Assembly (NCBI RefSeq): GCF_026342355.1
Contig: NZ_JAPEMV010000005.1
Span: 310,001 to 374,000 of the forward strand
Length of the DNA: 64,000 bases
From: Streptomyces sp. NBC_00249
GTDB taxonomy: Bacteria; Actinomycetota; Actinomycetes; Streptomycetales; Streptomycetaceae
Reading direction: 5' to 3'
In this document: piece by piece, positions 17,719-26,709 of the stretch
How the letters are laid out: every line of letters starts with the position of its first letter
Position numbering within the stretch: the stretch's first letter is position 1
Program-made: the position numbers and the translations under genes
The notes under the pieces: model-generated
Databases searched by the model: none
What the model was told of the DNA's origin: nothing
What the model saw: the letters and a program-made list of their open reading frames with translations, nothing else

Positions 17719-17888
17719 TCTCCGAGTCCTCCGCTCTGTGGTGGATCGCCCTGTCGCAGGTGTCGCTGTGTCAGTCAGCCAGTTAGCTGTGTCACCAAAG
17801 TCACCAACTGCCCGCGATCCACGTGGTCTGTCCGCTCATCTGCGGAAATGACCATATTTTCTGCTGTGGTCCGACTTTCTTCGCGACG

Positions 17889-18608
17889 TTACCCGAGCCG
17901 GGGTCTCGCGCCGAGTACCGCAGTGCCGACGCGTACATGTGTCGCACCCGCCAGCACGGCCTGTTCCAGGTCCGCGCTCATTCCGGCCGAGACCATCGTG
18001 GCAGCCGGATGGTCCGCGCGCAGGCCGGATGACAATTCCATCAGCCGCTCGAAGGCAGCCTGTTCGCGTCCCGCGTAGGGGCCGGACAGCGGAGCCACCG
18101 TCATGAGGCCGTCGATCCGCAGCCCCGGCGCGGCGGCCAGGAGGTCCGCCAACTCCGGCAGCAGATCGGGGGCCGCGCCGCCGCGGCTCCCGCGCTCCCC
18201 CGACTCCGCGTCGAGGGCGATCTGCACGAGGCAGCCGATCTCGCGGCCCTGGCTCTCCGCGGCCGCCGACAGTGCGGTGACGAGCTTCGGCCGGTCGACC
18301 GACTGCACCACCTGCGCGTATCCCGCCACGGAACGGACTTTGTTCGTCTGCAACTGGCCCACGAAGTGCCAGCTGAGCGGCAGATCCGCGCAGGCCGCGG
18401 CCTTGGGGGCGGCATCCTGGTCGCGGTTTTCCGCAACATGACGGACACCCAGGTCCGCCAGCAGTCGTACGTCGCTCGCCGGGTAGGTCTTGGTGACCAC
18501 GATCAGGGCCACCTCCTCCCGCCGGCGGCCGGCGGCCGCGCAGGCGGACGAGATACGTTCCTCCACCCGCGCGAGGTTCTCGGCGAGCTCCGACTTACGC
18601 TCTGTCAT
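17889..18608 (-). CDS. yggS: YggS/PLPBP pyridoxal phosphate homeostasis protein
   Basis: The protein is 239 aa with a PLP-binding TIM-barrel fold. The PLP lysine is in VVTKTYP (about 38-44), and the HFVGQLQTNK motif and C-terminal RVGTAVLG are typical. Proteins of this family bind PLP without known catalysis and buffer vitamin B6 and amino acid pools. The usual ENR(V/Y)Q segment reads ENRDQDAAP here. It starts 3 bp after pgeF, so the two are translated together. Confidence 0.93.
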   Translation of the reverse strand: MTERKSELAENLARVEERISSACAAAGRRREEVALIVVTKTYPASDVRLLADLGVRHVAENRDQDAAPKAAACADLPLSWHFVGQLQTNKVRSVAGYAQVVQSVDRPKLVTALSAAAESQGREIGCLVQIALDAESGERGSRGGAAPDLLPELADLLAAAPGLRIDGLMTVAPLSGPYAGREQAAFERLMELSSGLRADHPAATMVSAGMSADLEQAVLAGATHVRVGTAVLGARPRLG

Positions 18609-18611
18609 TCC

Positions 18612-19343
18612 CTAGTCCAACCAGACATATCCGGCGAGCCGCCCGGTCACCCGGTCGCGGCGGTACGAGAAGTGGTCCCGCGACTCCAGTGTGCAGACCG
18701 GGGAGCGGTGACCGTTCACCACCCCCGCCTCCGCCAACTGCGCGTGCACCCCGGCGACCACGTCGACGGCGGGTGTCCCCCAGCTGGTCTCGGCCCACGC
18801 GGCCGGCACCACCTCGGCGACCGCCTCCCGCATCTGCGCCGGCACCTCGTAGCAGTGCCCGCAGACGGCCGGTCCGGTACGGGCGACCATGCGCGCGGGG
18901 TCCGCGCCCAGGGCCACCATCGCCTCGACGGCGGCCGGCACCACCCCGGCGACCAGCCCCGGCCGCCCGGCGTGGGCGGCTCCGGCGATCCCGGCGACGG
19001 GGTCGGCCAGCAGGACCGGTGTGCAGTCGGCGGTGAGGACCGCGAGGGCGAGCCCCCGACGGGCGGTCACCACCGCGTCCACCGCCGGGATCTCCTGGCC
19101 CGGCCCCCAGGGACCGTCCACCACCGCGACGTCACGGCCGTGGACCTGGTTCATCCAGACGACCAGGTCCGGGTCGATGCCCAGCTGCCCGGCCGCGGCG
19201 GCCCGGTTCGCGCGAACGGCGGCCGGGTCGTCTCCGACCGCGCCGCCGAGATTGAGCTCCTCGTACGGAACGGCGCTCACTCCGCCCCACCTGTCGGTGA
19301 AGGCGAAATGGGCGCCGTTCTCGATGTGCTGCCCCAGTGTCAC
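18612..19343 (-). CDS. pgeF: PgeF/YlmD laccase-domain protein
   Basis: The protein is 243 aa from a GTG start that overlaps the ftsZ stop by 4 bp (GTGA). Zinc and catalytic residues appear in MNQVHGRDV, LAVLTADCTPVLL, AAHAGRPG and the C-terminal Cys in GPAVCGHCYEV. The E. coli relative PgeF (YfiH) removes mispaired L-Ser peptidoglycan precursors, and mammalian FAMIN has purine-nucleoside activity. Its place directly behind ftsZ fits a wall precursor role. Confidence 0.92.
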   Translation of the reverse strand: MTLGQHIENGAHFAFTDRWGGVSAVPYEELNLGGAVGDDPAAVRANRAAAAGQLGIDPDLVVWMNQVHGRDVAVVDGPWGPGQEIPAVDAVVTARRGLALAVLTADCTPVLLADPVAGIAGAAHAGRPGLVAGVVPAAVEAMVALGADPARMVARTGPAVCGHCYEVPAQMREAVAEVVPAAWAETSWGTPAVDVVAGVHAQLAEAGVVNGHRSPVCTLESRDHFSYRRDRVTGRLAGYVWLD

Positions 19344-20542
19344 TTCAAGAAGTCCGGGACATCCAGTTCCTCGGCCGGGCTGTCCTGGTACGGCCGGGCC
19401 GTCGGGACCTGCGGCGCGGGAGCCGCGGCCTCGACCGGGATCTCCACCGGAGCCGGGGGCTCCTCACGCGGGGTGACCGTGCCGAGTCCGCCGAAAGCCG
19501 GGCGTACCGGCTCGGGGGCGCGGACGGGTGCCGGGGCCGGCTCCTCGCGCTTGGTGGACGCTGCACCGATGACGTTGTCCCGGCGGGCCGGGGGCTGTCC
19601 GCCGTCGAAGCCGGCCGCGATCACGGTGACGCGTACCTCGTCGCCGAGCGCGTCGTCGATGACGGCGCCGAAGATGATGTTCGCCTCGGGGTGCGCGGCC
19701 TCGCTGACCAGCTGCGCGGCCTCGTTGATCTCGAAGAGACCGAGGTCCGAGCCGCCGGAGATGGAGAGCAGCACGCCGCGCGCGCCGTCGATGGAGGCCT
19801 CCAGCAGCGGCGAGGAGATCGCCATCTCGGCCGCGGCCACCGCGCGGTCGTCGCCGCGGGCCGAGCCGATGCCCATCAGGGCCGAGCCGGCCTCGGACAT
19901 CACGGACTTGACGTCGGCGAAGTCGAGGTTGATCAGACCCGGGGTGGTGATGAGGTCGGTGATGCCCTGGACGCCCGACAGCAGGACCTGGTCGGCCGAC
20001 TTGAAGGCGTCGAGGACGCTGACCTGGCGGTCCGAGATGGACAGCAGCCGGTCGTTGGGGATGACGATGAGGGTGTCGACCTCTTCGCGGAGCTCGGCGA
20101 TGCCGTCCTCCGCCTGGTTCGCGCGACGCCGGCCCTCGAAGGTGAACGGCCGGGTGACCACACCGATCGTCAGGGCGCCGAGCGAGCGCGCGATGTTGGC
20201 GACTACGGGTGCGCCACCGGTACCGGTGCCGCCGCCCTCACCGGCGGTGACGAAGACCATGTCGGCCCCCTTGAGGACCTCCTCGATCTCCTCGCGGTGG
20301 TCCTCTGCCGCCTTGCGACCGACGGCCGGGTTGGCTCCGGCGCCGAGGCCCCGGGTGAGTTCCCGGCCGACGTCGAGCTTGACGTCGGCGTCGCTCATCA
20401 ACAGCGCCTGGGCGTCCGTGTTGATGGCGATGAACTCGACGCCCTTGAGACCGACCTCGATCATTCGGTTGATGGCATTGACACCACCGCCGCCGACACC
20501 GATGACCTTGATGACTGCGAGGTAGTTCTGCGGTGCTGCCAC
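19340..20542 (-). CDS. ftsZ: FtsZ tubulin-like division GTPase
   Basis: The protein is 400 aa. The tubulin signature GGGTGTG is at 103-109, the N-terminal glycine loop VIGVGGGGVNA at 13-23 and the T7 loop near NLDFADVKSVM. A Pro/Glu/Ala-rich linker (about 320-385) leads to the C-terminal peptide LDVPDFLK that binds SepF. FtsZ forms the vegetative cross-walls and the sporulation ladders of Streptomyces. Its 279-bp upstream gap suggests its own promoters, as in other Streptomyces. Confidence 0.98.
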   Translation of the reverse strand: MAAPQNYLAVIKVIGVGGGGVNAINRMIEVGLKGVEFIAINTDAQALLMSDADVKLDVGRELTRGLGAGANPAVGRKAAEDHREEIEEVLKGADMVFVTAGEGGGTGTGGAPVVANIARSLGALTIGVVTRPFTFEGRRRANQAEDGIAELREEVDTLIVIPNDRLLSISDRQVSVLDAFKSADQVLLSGVQGITDLITTPGLINLDFADVKSVMSEAGSALMGIGSARGDDRAVAAAEMAISSPLLEASIDGARGVLLSISGGSDLGLFEINEAAQLVSEAAHPEANIIFGAVIDDALGDEVRVTVIAAGFDGGQPPARRDNVIGAASTKREEPAPAPVRAPEPVRPAFGGLGTVTPREEPPAPVEIPVEAAAPAPQVPTARPYQDSPAEELDVPDFLK

Positions 20543-20821
20543 GTCGAAGGCCTCTCGCCTCGAGTTACGTGTCGCCGCCTCGCGGGCCTGCGTTGCGACG
20601 ACTGATGCCGAAAGTGGGACGGTCCGTACGCGCCGACCCGAACCCTCACCCTGAAGTTTAGGGTTAGGGGTGTGTCTGTTCCTTGGACTCTTCCGAACAG
20701 GACACTAAGTCGACAAGTAGCGCGTGTTCAACGAACACGCCGAACCTCCCGTTTTTCTTTTCACCCTATGTGATCACCCGTATCGGTGGCCAACCAGGGT
20801 GCGTCGGTGTTGGACCCGACG
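20543..20821 (-). promoter_or_regulatory. ftsZ upstream region
   Basis: This is the only long gap inside the ftsQ-pgeF part of the dcw cluster. It is relatively A+T rich, with TTTTTCTTTTC near 20753-20763. It holds an 8-bp inverted repeat GCGTGTTC/GAACACGC at about 20722-20740 and a GGGTTAGGGGTG stretch at about 20660. Streptomyces ftsZ is known to have several promoters here, one developmental. I cannot place exact -10/-35 boxes. Confidence 0.45.
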
Positions 20822-21661
20822 TCAACTCCCGGACACCGCAGGGGCGGTGGGAACGCTCACGTCGAAGTGGTCGGCCTTGGGCGCGGCCTTGAGCAGAGCG
20901 GTCAGCGCCCGCCCCTTCGCCTCACCCAGTTCGCCGCTCCCCCACACCACCGTCCGGCCCTTCGTGAGCTCCAGAACGACCGAATCGTAGGACCGCACCT
21001 TGACCTGCACGGTCTCCTTGGCCACGGCCTCGGGAAGGGCTCCGGCGATGCCGACGGCCTCGCGCAGCAGCCGCTGCGCGTCGAAGCGGCGGGCGCTGGG
21101 CGAGCCCTCCGCGGCCATGTCGAGGAGCGGGACTCCGGCCGGCGCCTGTCGCACCGTGTCGAATCGCACACCCGACGCGTCCACTTCGACGAACTCCGCG
21201 TCCTTCTTGATGAGCAGGACGGGTTTGCGTTCCGTCACTTTCAGCCCGATCGTGTGCGGCCAGGACCGCACGACGTCGACCGAATCGATGCGGGGCAGCC
21301 GCCTGCGCAGCCGGTCCGCGATCTCGTCGGTGTCGACGCCCACCAGGGGTGCGCCGACGGGCACGGCCGCGGCGGTGAGGACCTGCTCGGGGGTGAGCAC
21401 CCCGGTGCCGGAGGTCGTGACCTTCTCGACGCGGAGCCAGGAGGAGCCGTAGAGCACCCAGGTGCCGCCGCCGGCGAGGAGCACGGCGGCGGCCAGGGAG
21501 GCCAGTACGGGGACCCGGCGCGATCTTCCGCCACCGGGGCCCCGCGGGCCGGACCTCTTCGACGACTTGGGGGGCCCGGGCGGCTCGGTGGAGCCTGCGC
21601 CCTTGCCGCCCCGGCCCGCCCGGCCGGACGTGCCGCGCCGCGCCGTCGTCGCTCCGGCCAC
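20822..21661 (-). CDS. ftsQ: FtsQ/DivIB division protein
   Basis: The protein is 279 aa: a basic, Gly-rich cytoplasmic segment (1-50), one membrane helix (about 51-70), a POTRA domain (about 75-145, starting WLRVEKVTTSG) and a beta domain. FtsQ joins FtsL and FtsB/DivIC in the divisome and helps activate septal wall synthesis. It starts 16 bp downstream of murG. Confidence 0.95.
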   Translation of the reverse strand: MAGATTARRGTSGRAGRGGKGAGSTEPPGPPKSSKRSGPRGPGGGRSRRVPVLASLAAAVLLAGGGTWVLYGSSWLRVEKVTTSGTGVLTPEQVLTAAAVPVGAPLVGVDTDEIADRLRRRLPRIDSVDVVRSWPHTIGLKVTERKPVLLIKKDAEFVEVDASGVRFDTVRQAPAGVPLLDMAAEGSPSARRFDAQRLLREAVGIAGALPEAVAKETVQVKVRSYDSVVLELTKGRTVVWGSGELGEAKGRALTALLKAAPKADHFDVSVPTAPAVSGS

Positions 21662-21677
21662 TCCTGTGCCTCCTGGG

Positions 21678-22772
21678 TCAGCGGTTACCGCGGGCCGCGA
21701 TCGCCTCGTAGACCAGGCCGACGAGCAGGTCGTCGGCGTCCCGGCGGCCGAACTCGGAGGCGGCGCGGGACATCTCGTACAGGCGGTGCGGGTCGGACAG
21801 CACCGGCAGGACCTGGCCGAGGACCCACTCGGGGGTCAGCTCCGCGTCGTCGACGAGCAGGCCACCGCCGGCCTTGACCACCGGCTGGGCGTTGAGCCGC
21901 TGTTCGCCGTTGCCGATGGGCAGCGGTACGTAGGCGGCCGGCAGTCCGACGGCGGAGAGTTCGGCGACGGTCATCGCGCCCGCGCGGCACAGCATCATGT
22001 CGGCGGCGGCGTACGCGAGGTCCATCCGGTCCACGTACGGTACCGGCACATACGGCGGCATCCCGGGCATGTTGTCGACACGCGGCAGTTCGTTCTTCGG
22101 GCCGACCGCGTGCAGGATCTGGATCCCGGAGCGCTGGAGGACCGGAGCGACCTGCTGGATGACCTCGTTGAGGCGGCGGGCGCCCTGCGAGCCGCCGGAG
22201 ACCAGCAGCGTCGGCAGGTTGGGGTCCAGGCCGAAGGCGGCGCGCGCCTCGGGGCGGACGGCGGCCCGGTCCAGGGTGGAGATGGACCGGCGCAGCGGGA
22301 TGCCCACGTAGCGGGCGCCGCGCAGCTTGCTGTCCGGGGTGGACACCGCGACCGCGTGCGCGTAGCGGGAGCCGATCTTGTTGGCCAGTCCGGGCCGGGC
22401 GTTGGCCTCGTGAACGATGATCGGCACCCCGAGCCGCTTGGCGGCGAGGTAGCCGGGCAGCGCCACGTAGCCGCCGAAGCCGACGACGCAGTCGGCCTTG
22501 GTCCGCGTGAGGATCTCCTCCGCGGCCTTGATCGTGCCGCGCAGCCGTCCGGGGACGGTGATCAGCTCGGGCGTGGGCTTGCGGGGCAGCGGTACGGCGG
22601 GGATGAGACCCAGCTCGTAGCCGCGCTCCGGGACCAGCCGTGTTTCCAGTCCGCGTTCGGTACCGAGGGCGGTGATGCCCACGGTCGGGTCCTGCCTGCG
22701 CAGGGCGTCCGCGAGGGCGAGCGCCGGCTCGATGTGGCCGGCGGTCCCCCCACCGGCGAGTACGACATGCAC
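21678..22772 (-). CDS. murG: MurG, lipid II-forming GlcNAc transferase
   Basis: The protein is 364 aa and a GT-B fold enzyme that adds GlcNAc from UDP-GlcNAc to lipid I on the inner membrane face. Visible motifs are the N-terminal GGGTAGHIEPALA loop, VHEANARPG, VSGGSQGA and CRAGAMTVAEL with GNGEQRLNA in the C-terminal donor site. It starts at GTG and lies 6 bp after ftsW. Confidence 0.97.
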   Translation of the reverse strand: MHVVLAGGGTAGHIEPALALADALRRQDPTVGITALGTERGLETRLVPERGYELGLIPAVPLPRKPTPELITVPGRLRGTIKAAEEILTRTKADCVVGFGGYVALPGYLAAKRLGVPIIVHEANARPGLANKIGSRYAHAVAVSTPDSKLRGARYVGIPLRRSISTLDRAAVRPEARAAFGLDPNLPTLLVSGGSQGARRLNEVIQQVAPVLQRSGIQILHAVGPKNELPRVDNMPGMPPYVPVPYVDRMDLAYAAADMMLCRAGAMTVAELSAVGLPAAYVPLPIGNGEQRLNAQPVVKAGGGLLVDDAELTPEWVLGQVLPVLSDPHRLYEMSRAASEFGRRDADDLLVGLVYEAIAARGNR

Positions 22773-22778
22773 CGAAAT

Positions 22779-24140
22779 TCACCGCTCTCCGGACGGACGC
22801 TTCTTGACGCGCCGTCTCATCGACTTCCATATCGGCCCGCTCCGCTTCCAGCCGGACCTCGGCTGACGCATCGCGAGCGCCGCTCGCGCCGCCGGCTCCT
22901 CCCGCGCGAAGGCGATGAGCAGTCCGACCGCGAACATGGTCGGCAGCAGGGCGGACCCTCCGTAGGAGAACAGCGGGAGGGGGACCCCTGCGATCGGCAG
23001 CAGACCGAGCACCGCACCGATGTTGATCACGGCCTGTGCCGTGATCCAGGTTGTCACGCCTCCCGCGGCATACCGTACGAAGGAGTCCTCCGTGCGTCCG
23101 GCCACGCGGATACCCGCATAGCCTAGAGCCGCGAACAGGGCGAGCACCGACAGCGTCCCCGCCAGCCCCAGTTCCTCACCTGTGATGGCAAAGATGAAGT
23201 CCGTGTGGGCTTCGGGCAGTTGCCCCCATTTTTCCACACTGGCACCCAGGCCGGATCCGAACCATCCGCCGGAGGCCAGGGCATAGATTCCGTGGACGGC
23301 CTGCCAGCAAAGGTCGTTCTTGCCCGGTTCTGTCGCTCCGAGGCAGGCGAGCCGGTCCATACGGTGCGGGCTGGTCTTGATCAGTAGTGCGACGATCACA
23401 CCAGCGAAGGCCAGCACGCCCACGAACATCCTCGTCGGTGCGCCCGCCAGCCACAACAGCCCGAACAGAACCGCTCCGAGGATCATCGCGGTGCCCATGT
23501 CCCCGCCGAGCATGATGAGCCCGAGCAGCAGGAAGGCCACTGGCACCAGCGGCACCAGAAGGTGCTTCCACTGGCTCAGCAGCCCCTTGTCGCCCTTGCG
23601 GGCCAGCAGGTCGGCGCCCCACAGGATCAGCGCCAGTTTGCCGAACTCACTGGGCTGGAGCATGAACGGACCACCAAGGGAGATCCAATTCTGGTTGCCG
23701 TTGATCGAGACCCCTATCCCGGGGACCTGGACCAGGACCATCAGGAACAGGGTGCCGGCGAGCACGGGGTAGGACAGCGCCCGGTGCAGTTTGACGGGCA
23801 TGCGGGAGGCGGCGAGGAGCAGGACGGTGCCGATCAGGGCGGCCAGGAACTGCTTCTTGAAGAAGTACGCGTCGCCCAGGCCGAGCTGGAGCGCCTTGAT
23901 CATGGAGGCCGAGTAGACCATCACGAGGCCGAGCACGGTGATGAGCAGGGAGCTGCCGAAGATCAGGTAGTACGCGGTGAGGGGGCGGTCCCAGGCCTTG
24001 CGCAACTGCCGCTGCGTGCGCCGCAGCCGCTCCAGCGGCCCGCGCCGGGCGGGCCGCCGGGGGCCGGGGGCGGGGCGCAGCCGGCCCCGTGGCTTCACTG
24101 CGGACGGCCGCCTCCCCGGCAGCACTTGCTTCGCCGGCAT
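22779..24140 (-). CDS. ftsW: FtsW peptidoglycan glycosyltransferase (SEDS family)
   Basis: The protein is 453 aa from the ATG at 24140, chosen because GGAGGGG lies about 12 bp upstream; the open frame extends to 24299 but that overlaps murD. A basic N-terminal extension (about 1-45) precedes ten membrane helices. Conserved SEDS segments include NGNQNWI, LGGDMGTAM, GFGS-type ASGGWFGSGLG and the C-terminal PLFSYGGSAL. FtsW polymerises lipid II with its partner transpeptidase FtsI. Confidence 0.96.
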   Translation of the reverse strand: MPAKQVLPGRRPSAVKPRGRLRPAPGPRRPARRGPLERLRRTQRQLRKAWDRPLTAYYLIFGSSLLITVLGLVMVYSASMIKALQLGLGDAYFFKKQFLAALIGTVLLLAASRMPVKLHRALSYPVLAGTLFLMVLVQVPGIGVSINGNQNWISLGGPFMLQPSEFGKLALILWGADLLARKGDKGLLSQWKHLLVPLVPVAFLLLGLIMLGGDMGTAMILGAVLFGLLWLAGAPTRMFVGVLAFAGVIVALLIKTSPHRMDRLACLGATEPGKNDLCWQAVHGIYALASGGWFGSGLGASVEKWGQLPEAHTDFIFAITGEELGLAGTLSVLALFAALGYAGIRVAGRTEDSFVRYAAGGVTTWITAQAVINIGAVLGLLPIAGVPLPLFSYGGSALLPTMFAVGLLIAFAREEPAARAALAMRQPRSGWKRSGPIWKSMRRRVKKRPSGER

Positions 24141-24208
24141 CTGTGATCTTCCCCTCCACTCGTGCGAGGGCGAAGCCGGGTCGGGGAGGAAACCTGCCCT
24201 GGATCGGC

Positions 24209-25657
24209 CTAGGCGCTCTCGGCGGCCAGTTCGCGCACCGCGTCGGCGAACGCGTCCCCGCGCTTGTTGTAGTTCGCGAACATGTCCATCGAGGCACACG
24301 CGGGCGCCAGGAGGACGGTGTCGCCGGGCTCCGCGAGCCGGGCCGCTTCACGGACGGCTGCGAGCATCGCCCCAGTGTCGGTCCGTTCGAGGTCGCTCAC
24401 CGGGACCTCGGGCGCGTGTCGCGCGAGCGCCTCGGCGATCAGGGCCCGGTCGGCGCCCATCAGTACGACGGCGCGCAGCCGCTTCGCGGACTTGCGCACG
24501 AGCTCGTCGAAGGTCGCGCCCTTGGCGAGGCCGCCGGCGATCCAGACGACCGGTTCGAAGGCCGCGAGGGAGGCCTCGGCGGCGTGCGTGTTGGTGGCCT
24601 TGGAGTCGTCGATGTAGGTGACCCCGGCGACCTCGTCCACGTGCGCGACGCGGTGGGCGTCGGGGCGGAAGTCGCGCAGCCCGTCGCGGACGGCGCGCGG
24701 TTCGACGCCGAAGGCGCGGGCCAGGGCCGCCGCCGCGAGGGCGTTGGCGATGTTGTGCGGGGCCGGCGGGTTCACGTCCTCGACGTGCGCGAGTTCCTGG
24801 GCGTTCTTCTGCCGGTTCTCCACGAAGGCGCGGTCCACGAGGATGCCGTCGACGACGCCGAGCATGGAGGGGCCGGGGGCGCCCAGGGTGAAGCCGATGG
24901 CGCGGCAGCCCTCCTCGACGTCCGCCTCGACGACGAGGTCCTCGGTGGCCCTGTCGGCGACGTTGTAGACGCAGGCGACCTGGTTGCCCTCGTAGATGCG
25001 GCCCTTGTCGGCGGCGTAGGCCTCCATCGAGCCGTGCCAGTCGAGGTGGTCCGGGGCCAGGTTGAGCACGGCCGCCGAGTGGGCGCGTACGGAGGGCGCC
25101 CAGTGCAGCTGGTAGCTGGAGAGCTCGACGGCGAGGACGTCGTACTTCTCGTCGCCGGTGACCACGTCGATGATCGGGGTGCCGATGTTGCCGACGGCCG
25201 CGGTCTTCAGGCCCGCCGCCCGCAGGATCGAGGCGAGCATCTGGGTGGTGGTGGTCTTGCCGTTGGTGCCGGTGATCGCGAGCCAGGGGGCGGCGTTCTC
25301 GCCGCGCAGCAGCCAGGCGATCTCGACGTCCCCGACGACGTCCACGCCGGCCGTGGCGGCGGCCGCGAAGAGCGGGCTGTCGGGCTTCCAGCCGGGCGAG
25401 GTGACCACCAGGTCGGTGCCCTCGGGCAGGACGTCACCGGCGCGCGCGCCGTCGTCCAGCAGGCCGAGGCGGACCTCGACTCCCAGCTCGGCGAGCTCGG
25501 CGGCCCGCGCGCGGTGCGCGTCGCCGTCGCCGTTGTCGACGACCGTCACGACCGCGCCGAGGCCGGCCAGGGCGCGGGCGGCACTGATGCCGCTCACGCC
25601 GAGGCCGGCGACGGTGATGTTCCTGTCCTGCCAGGAGGTCACTTGTCTGCTGCCCAT
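24209..25657 (-). CDS. murD: MurD, UDP-MurNAc-Ala D-Glu ligase
   Basis: The protein is 482 aa. The N-terminal Rossmann motif is TVAGLGVSGISAA, the ATP P-loop GTNGKTTTTQM and the C-terminal Mur ligase domain holds DDSKATNTHA. It adds D-glutamate to UDP-MurNAc-Ala in the cytoplasm. The start is uncertain: ATG 25657 and GTG 25642 are both plausible. The GTG would overlap the mraY stop by 4 bp (GTGA), which is the coupling pattern seen elsewhere in the cluster. Confidence 0.95.
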   Translation of the reverse strand: MGSRQVTSWQDRNITVAGLGVSGISAARALAGLGAVVTVVDNGDGDAHRARAAELAELGVEVRLGLLDDGARAGDVLPEGTDLVVTSPGWKPDSPLFAAAATAGVDVVGDVEIAWLLRGENAAPWLAITGTNGKTTTTQMLASILRAAGLKTAAVGNIGTPIIDVVTGDEKYDVLAVELSSYQLHWAPSVRAHSAAVLNLAPDHLDWHGSMEAYAADKGRIYEGNQVACVYNVADRATEDLVVEADVEEGCRAIGFTLGAPGPSMLGVVDGILVDRAFVENRQKNAQELAHVEDVNPPAPHNIANALAAAALARAFGVEPRAVRDGLRDFRPDAHRVAHVDEVAGVTYIDDSKATNTHAAEASLAAFEPVVWIAGGLAKGATFDELVRKSAKRLRAVVLMGADRALIAEALARHAPEVPVSDLERTDTGAMLAAVREAARLAEPGDTVLLAPACASMDMFANYNKRGDAFADAVRELAAESA

Positions 25658-26709
25658 CCCGCGTAGAAGAGACCGAGGCCCACGATCACGCACATGCCCT
25701 GGATGATCCAGAAGCGGACCACGACAAGGACTTCGGACCAGCCCTTGAGCTCGAAGTGGTGCTGGAGCGGGGCCATCCGGAAGACTCGCTTGCCGGTCAG
25801 CTTGAAGGAGCCGACCTGGATGACGACCGACATCGTGATGAGCACGAAGAGGCCGCCGAGCAGGGCCATCAGGAACTCCGTACGGGAGCAGATGGCGAGG
25901 CCCGCGAGCGCGCCGCCGAGGGCGAGCGAGCCCGTGTCACCCATGAAGATCTTGGCGGGCGAGGTGTTCCACCACAGGAAGCCGAAGCAGGCTCCCATGA
26001 GGGCGGAGGCGACGACCGCGAGGTCGAGCGGGTCGCGGACCTCGAAGCAGGCGTTCGGGTTGGTCAGGGTCACCGCGTTGGCGCAGGACTCCTGGAACTG
26101 CCAGACACCGATGAAGGTGTAGGCGCCGAAGACCATCACGGCGGCGCCGGTGGCGAGGCCGTCGAGACCGTCGGTGAGGTTCACGCCGTTGGACATCGCC
26201 AGGATCATGAACAGCGCCCAGACCACGAACAGCACCGGGCCGATCGACCAGCCGAAGTCCGTGACGAACGACAGCTTGTCGGAGGCCGGGGTCAGCCCGC
26301 GGGAGTCCTTGAACTGGAGCGCGAGCACCGCGAAGGCGATGCCGACGATCAGCTGGCCGGACATCTTCGCCTTGGCCCGCAGGCCCAGCGAACGGCGCTT
26401 GACGATCTTGATGTAGTCGTCGAGGTAACCGACCACGCCCATGCCCGCCATCAGGAACAGCACGAGCAGGCCCGAGAAGCTCGGCTGCTCGCCCGTGATG
26501 ACCTTCGTCAGGGCGTACGCGATGACCGTCGCCAGGATGAAGGAGATGCCGCCCATGGTGGGCGTGCCCTTCTTCCCGGCGTGGCCGCGGGGGCCGTCGT
26601 CGCGGATGAACTGGCCGTAGCCCTTGCGGGCGAGCAGCTTGATCAGAAGAGGGGTGCCGATGACGGTGAGGAACATACCGATGACACCCGCGAACAGGAT
26701 CTGCCTCAT
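25639..26709 (-). CDS. mraY: MraY, lipid I synthase
   Basis: The protein is 356 aa with ten membrane helices. Catalytic motifs include GYLDDYIKI (DD pair), NLTDGLDGLA and FMGDTGSLALGG. It transfers phospho-MurNAc-pentapeptide to undecaprenyl phosphate and makes lipid I. It overlaps the murF stop by 4 bp (ATGA) and feeds into murD at its end. Confidence 0.97.
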   Translation of the reverse strand: MRQILFAGVIGMFLTVIGTPLLIKLLARKGYGQFIRDDGPRGHAGKKGTPTMGGISFILATVIAYALTKVITGEQPSFSGLLVLFLMAGMGVVGYLDDYIKIVKRRSLGLRAKAKMSGQLIVGIAFAVLALQFKDSRGLTPASDKLSFVTDFGWSIGPVLFVVWALFMILAMSNGVNLTDGLDGLATGAAVMVFGAYTFIGVWQFQESCANAVTLTNPNACFEVRDPLDLAVVASALMGACFGFLWWNTSPAKIFMGDTGSLALGGALAGLAICSRTEFLMALLGGLFVLITMSVVIQVGSFKLTGKRVFRMAPLQHHFELKGWSEVLVVVRFWIIQGMCVIVGLGLFYAGWAADK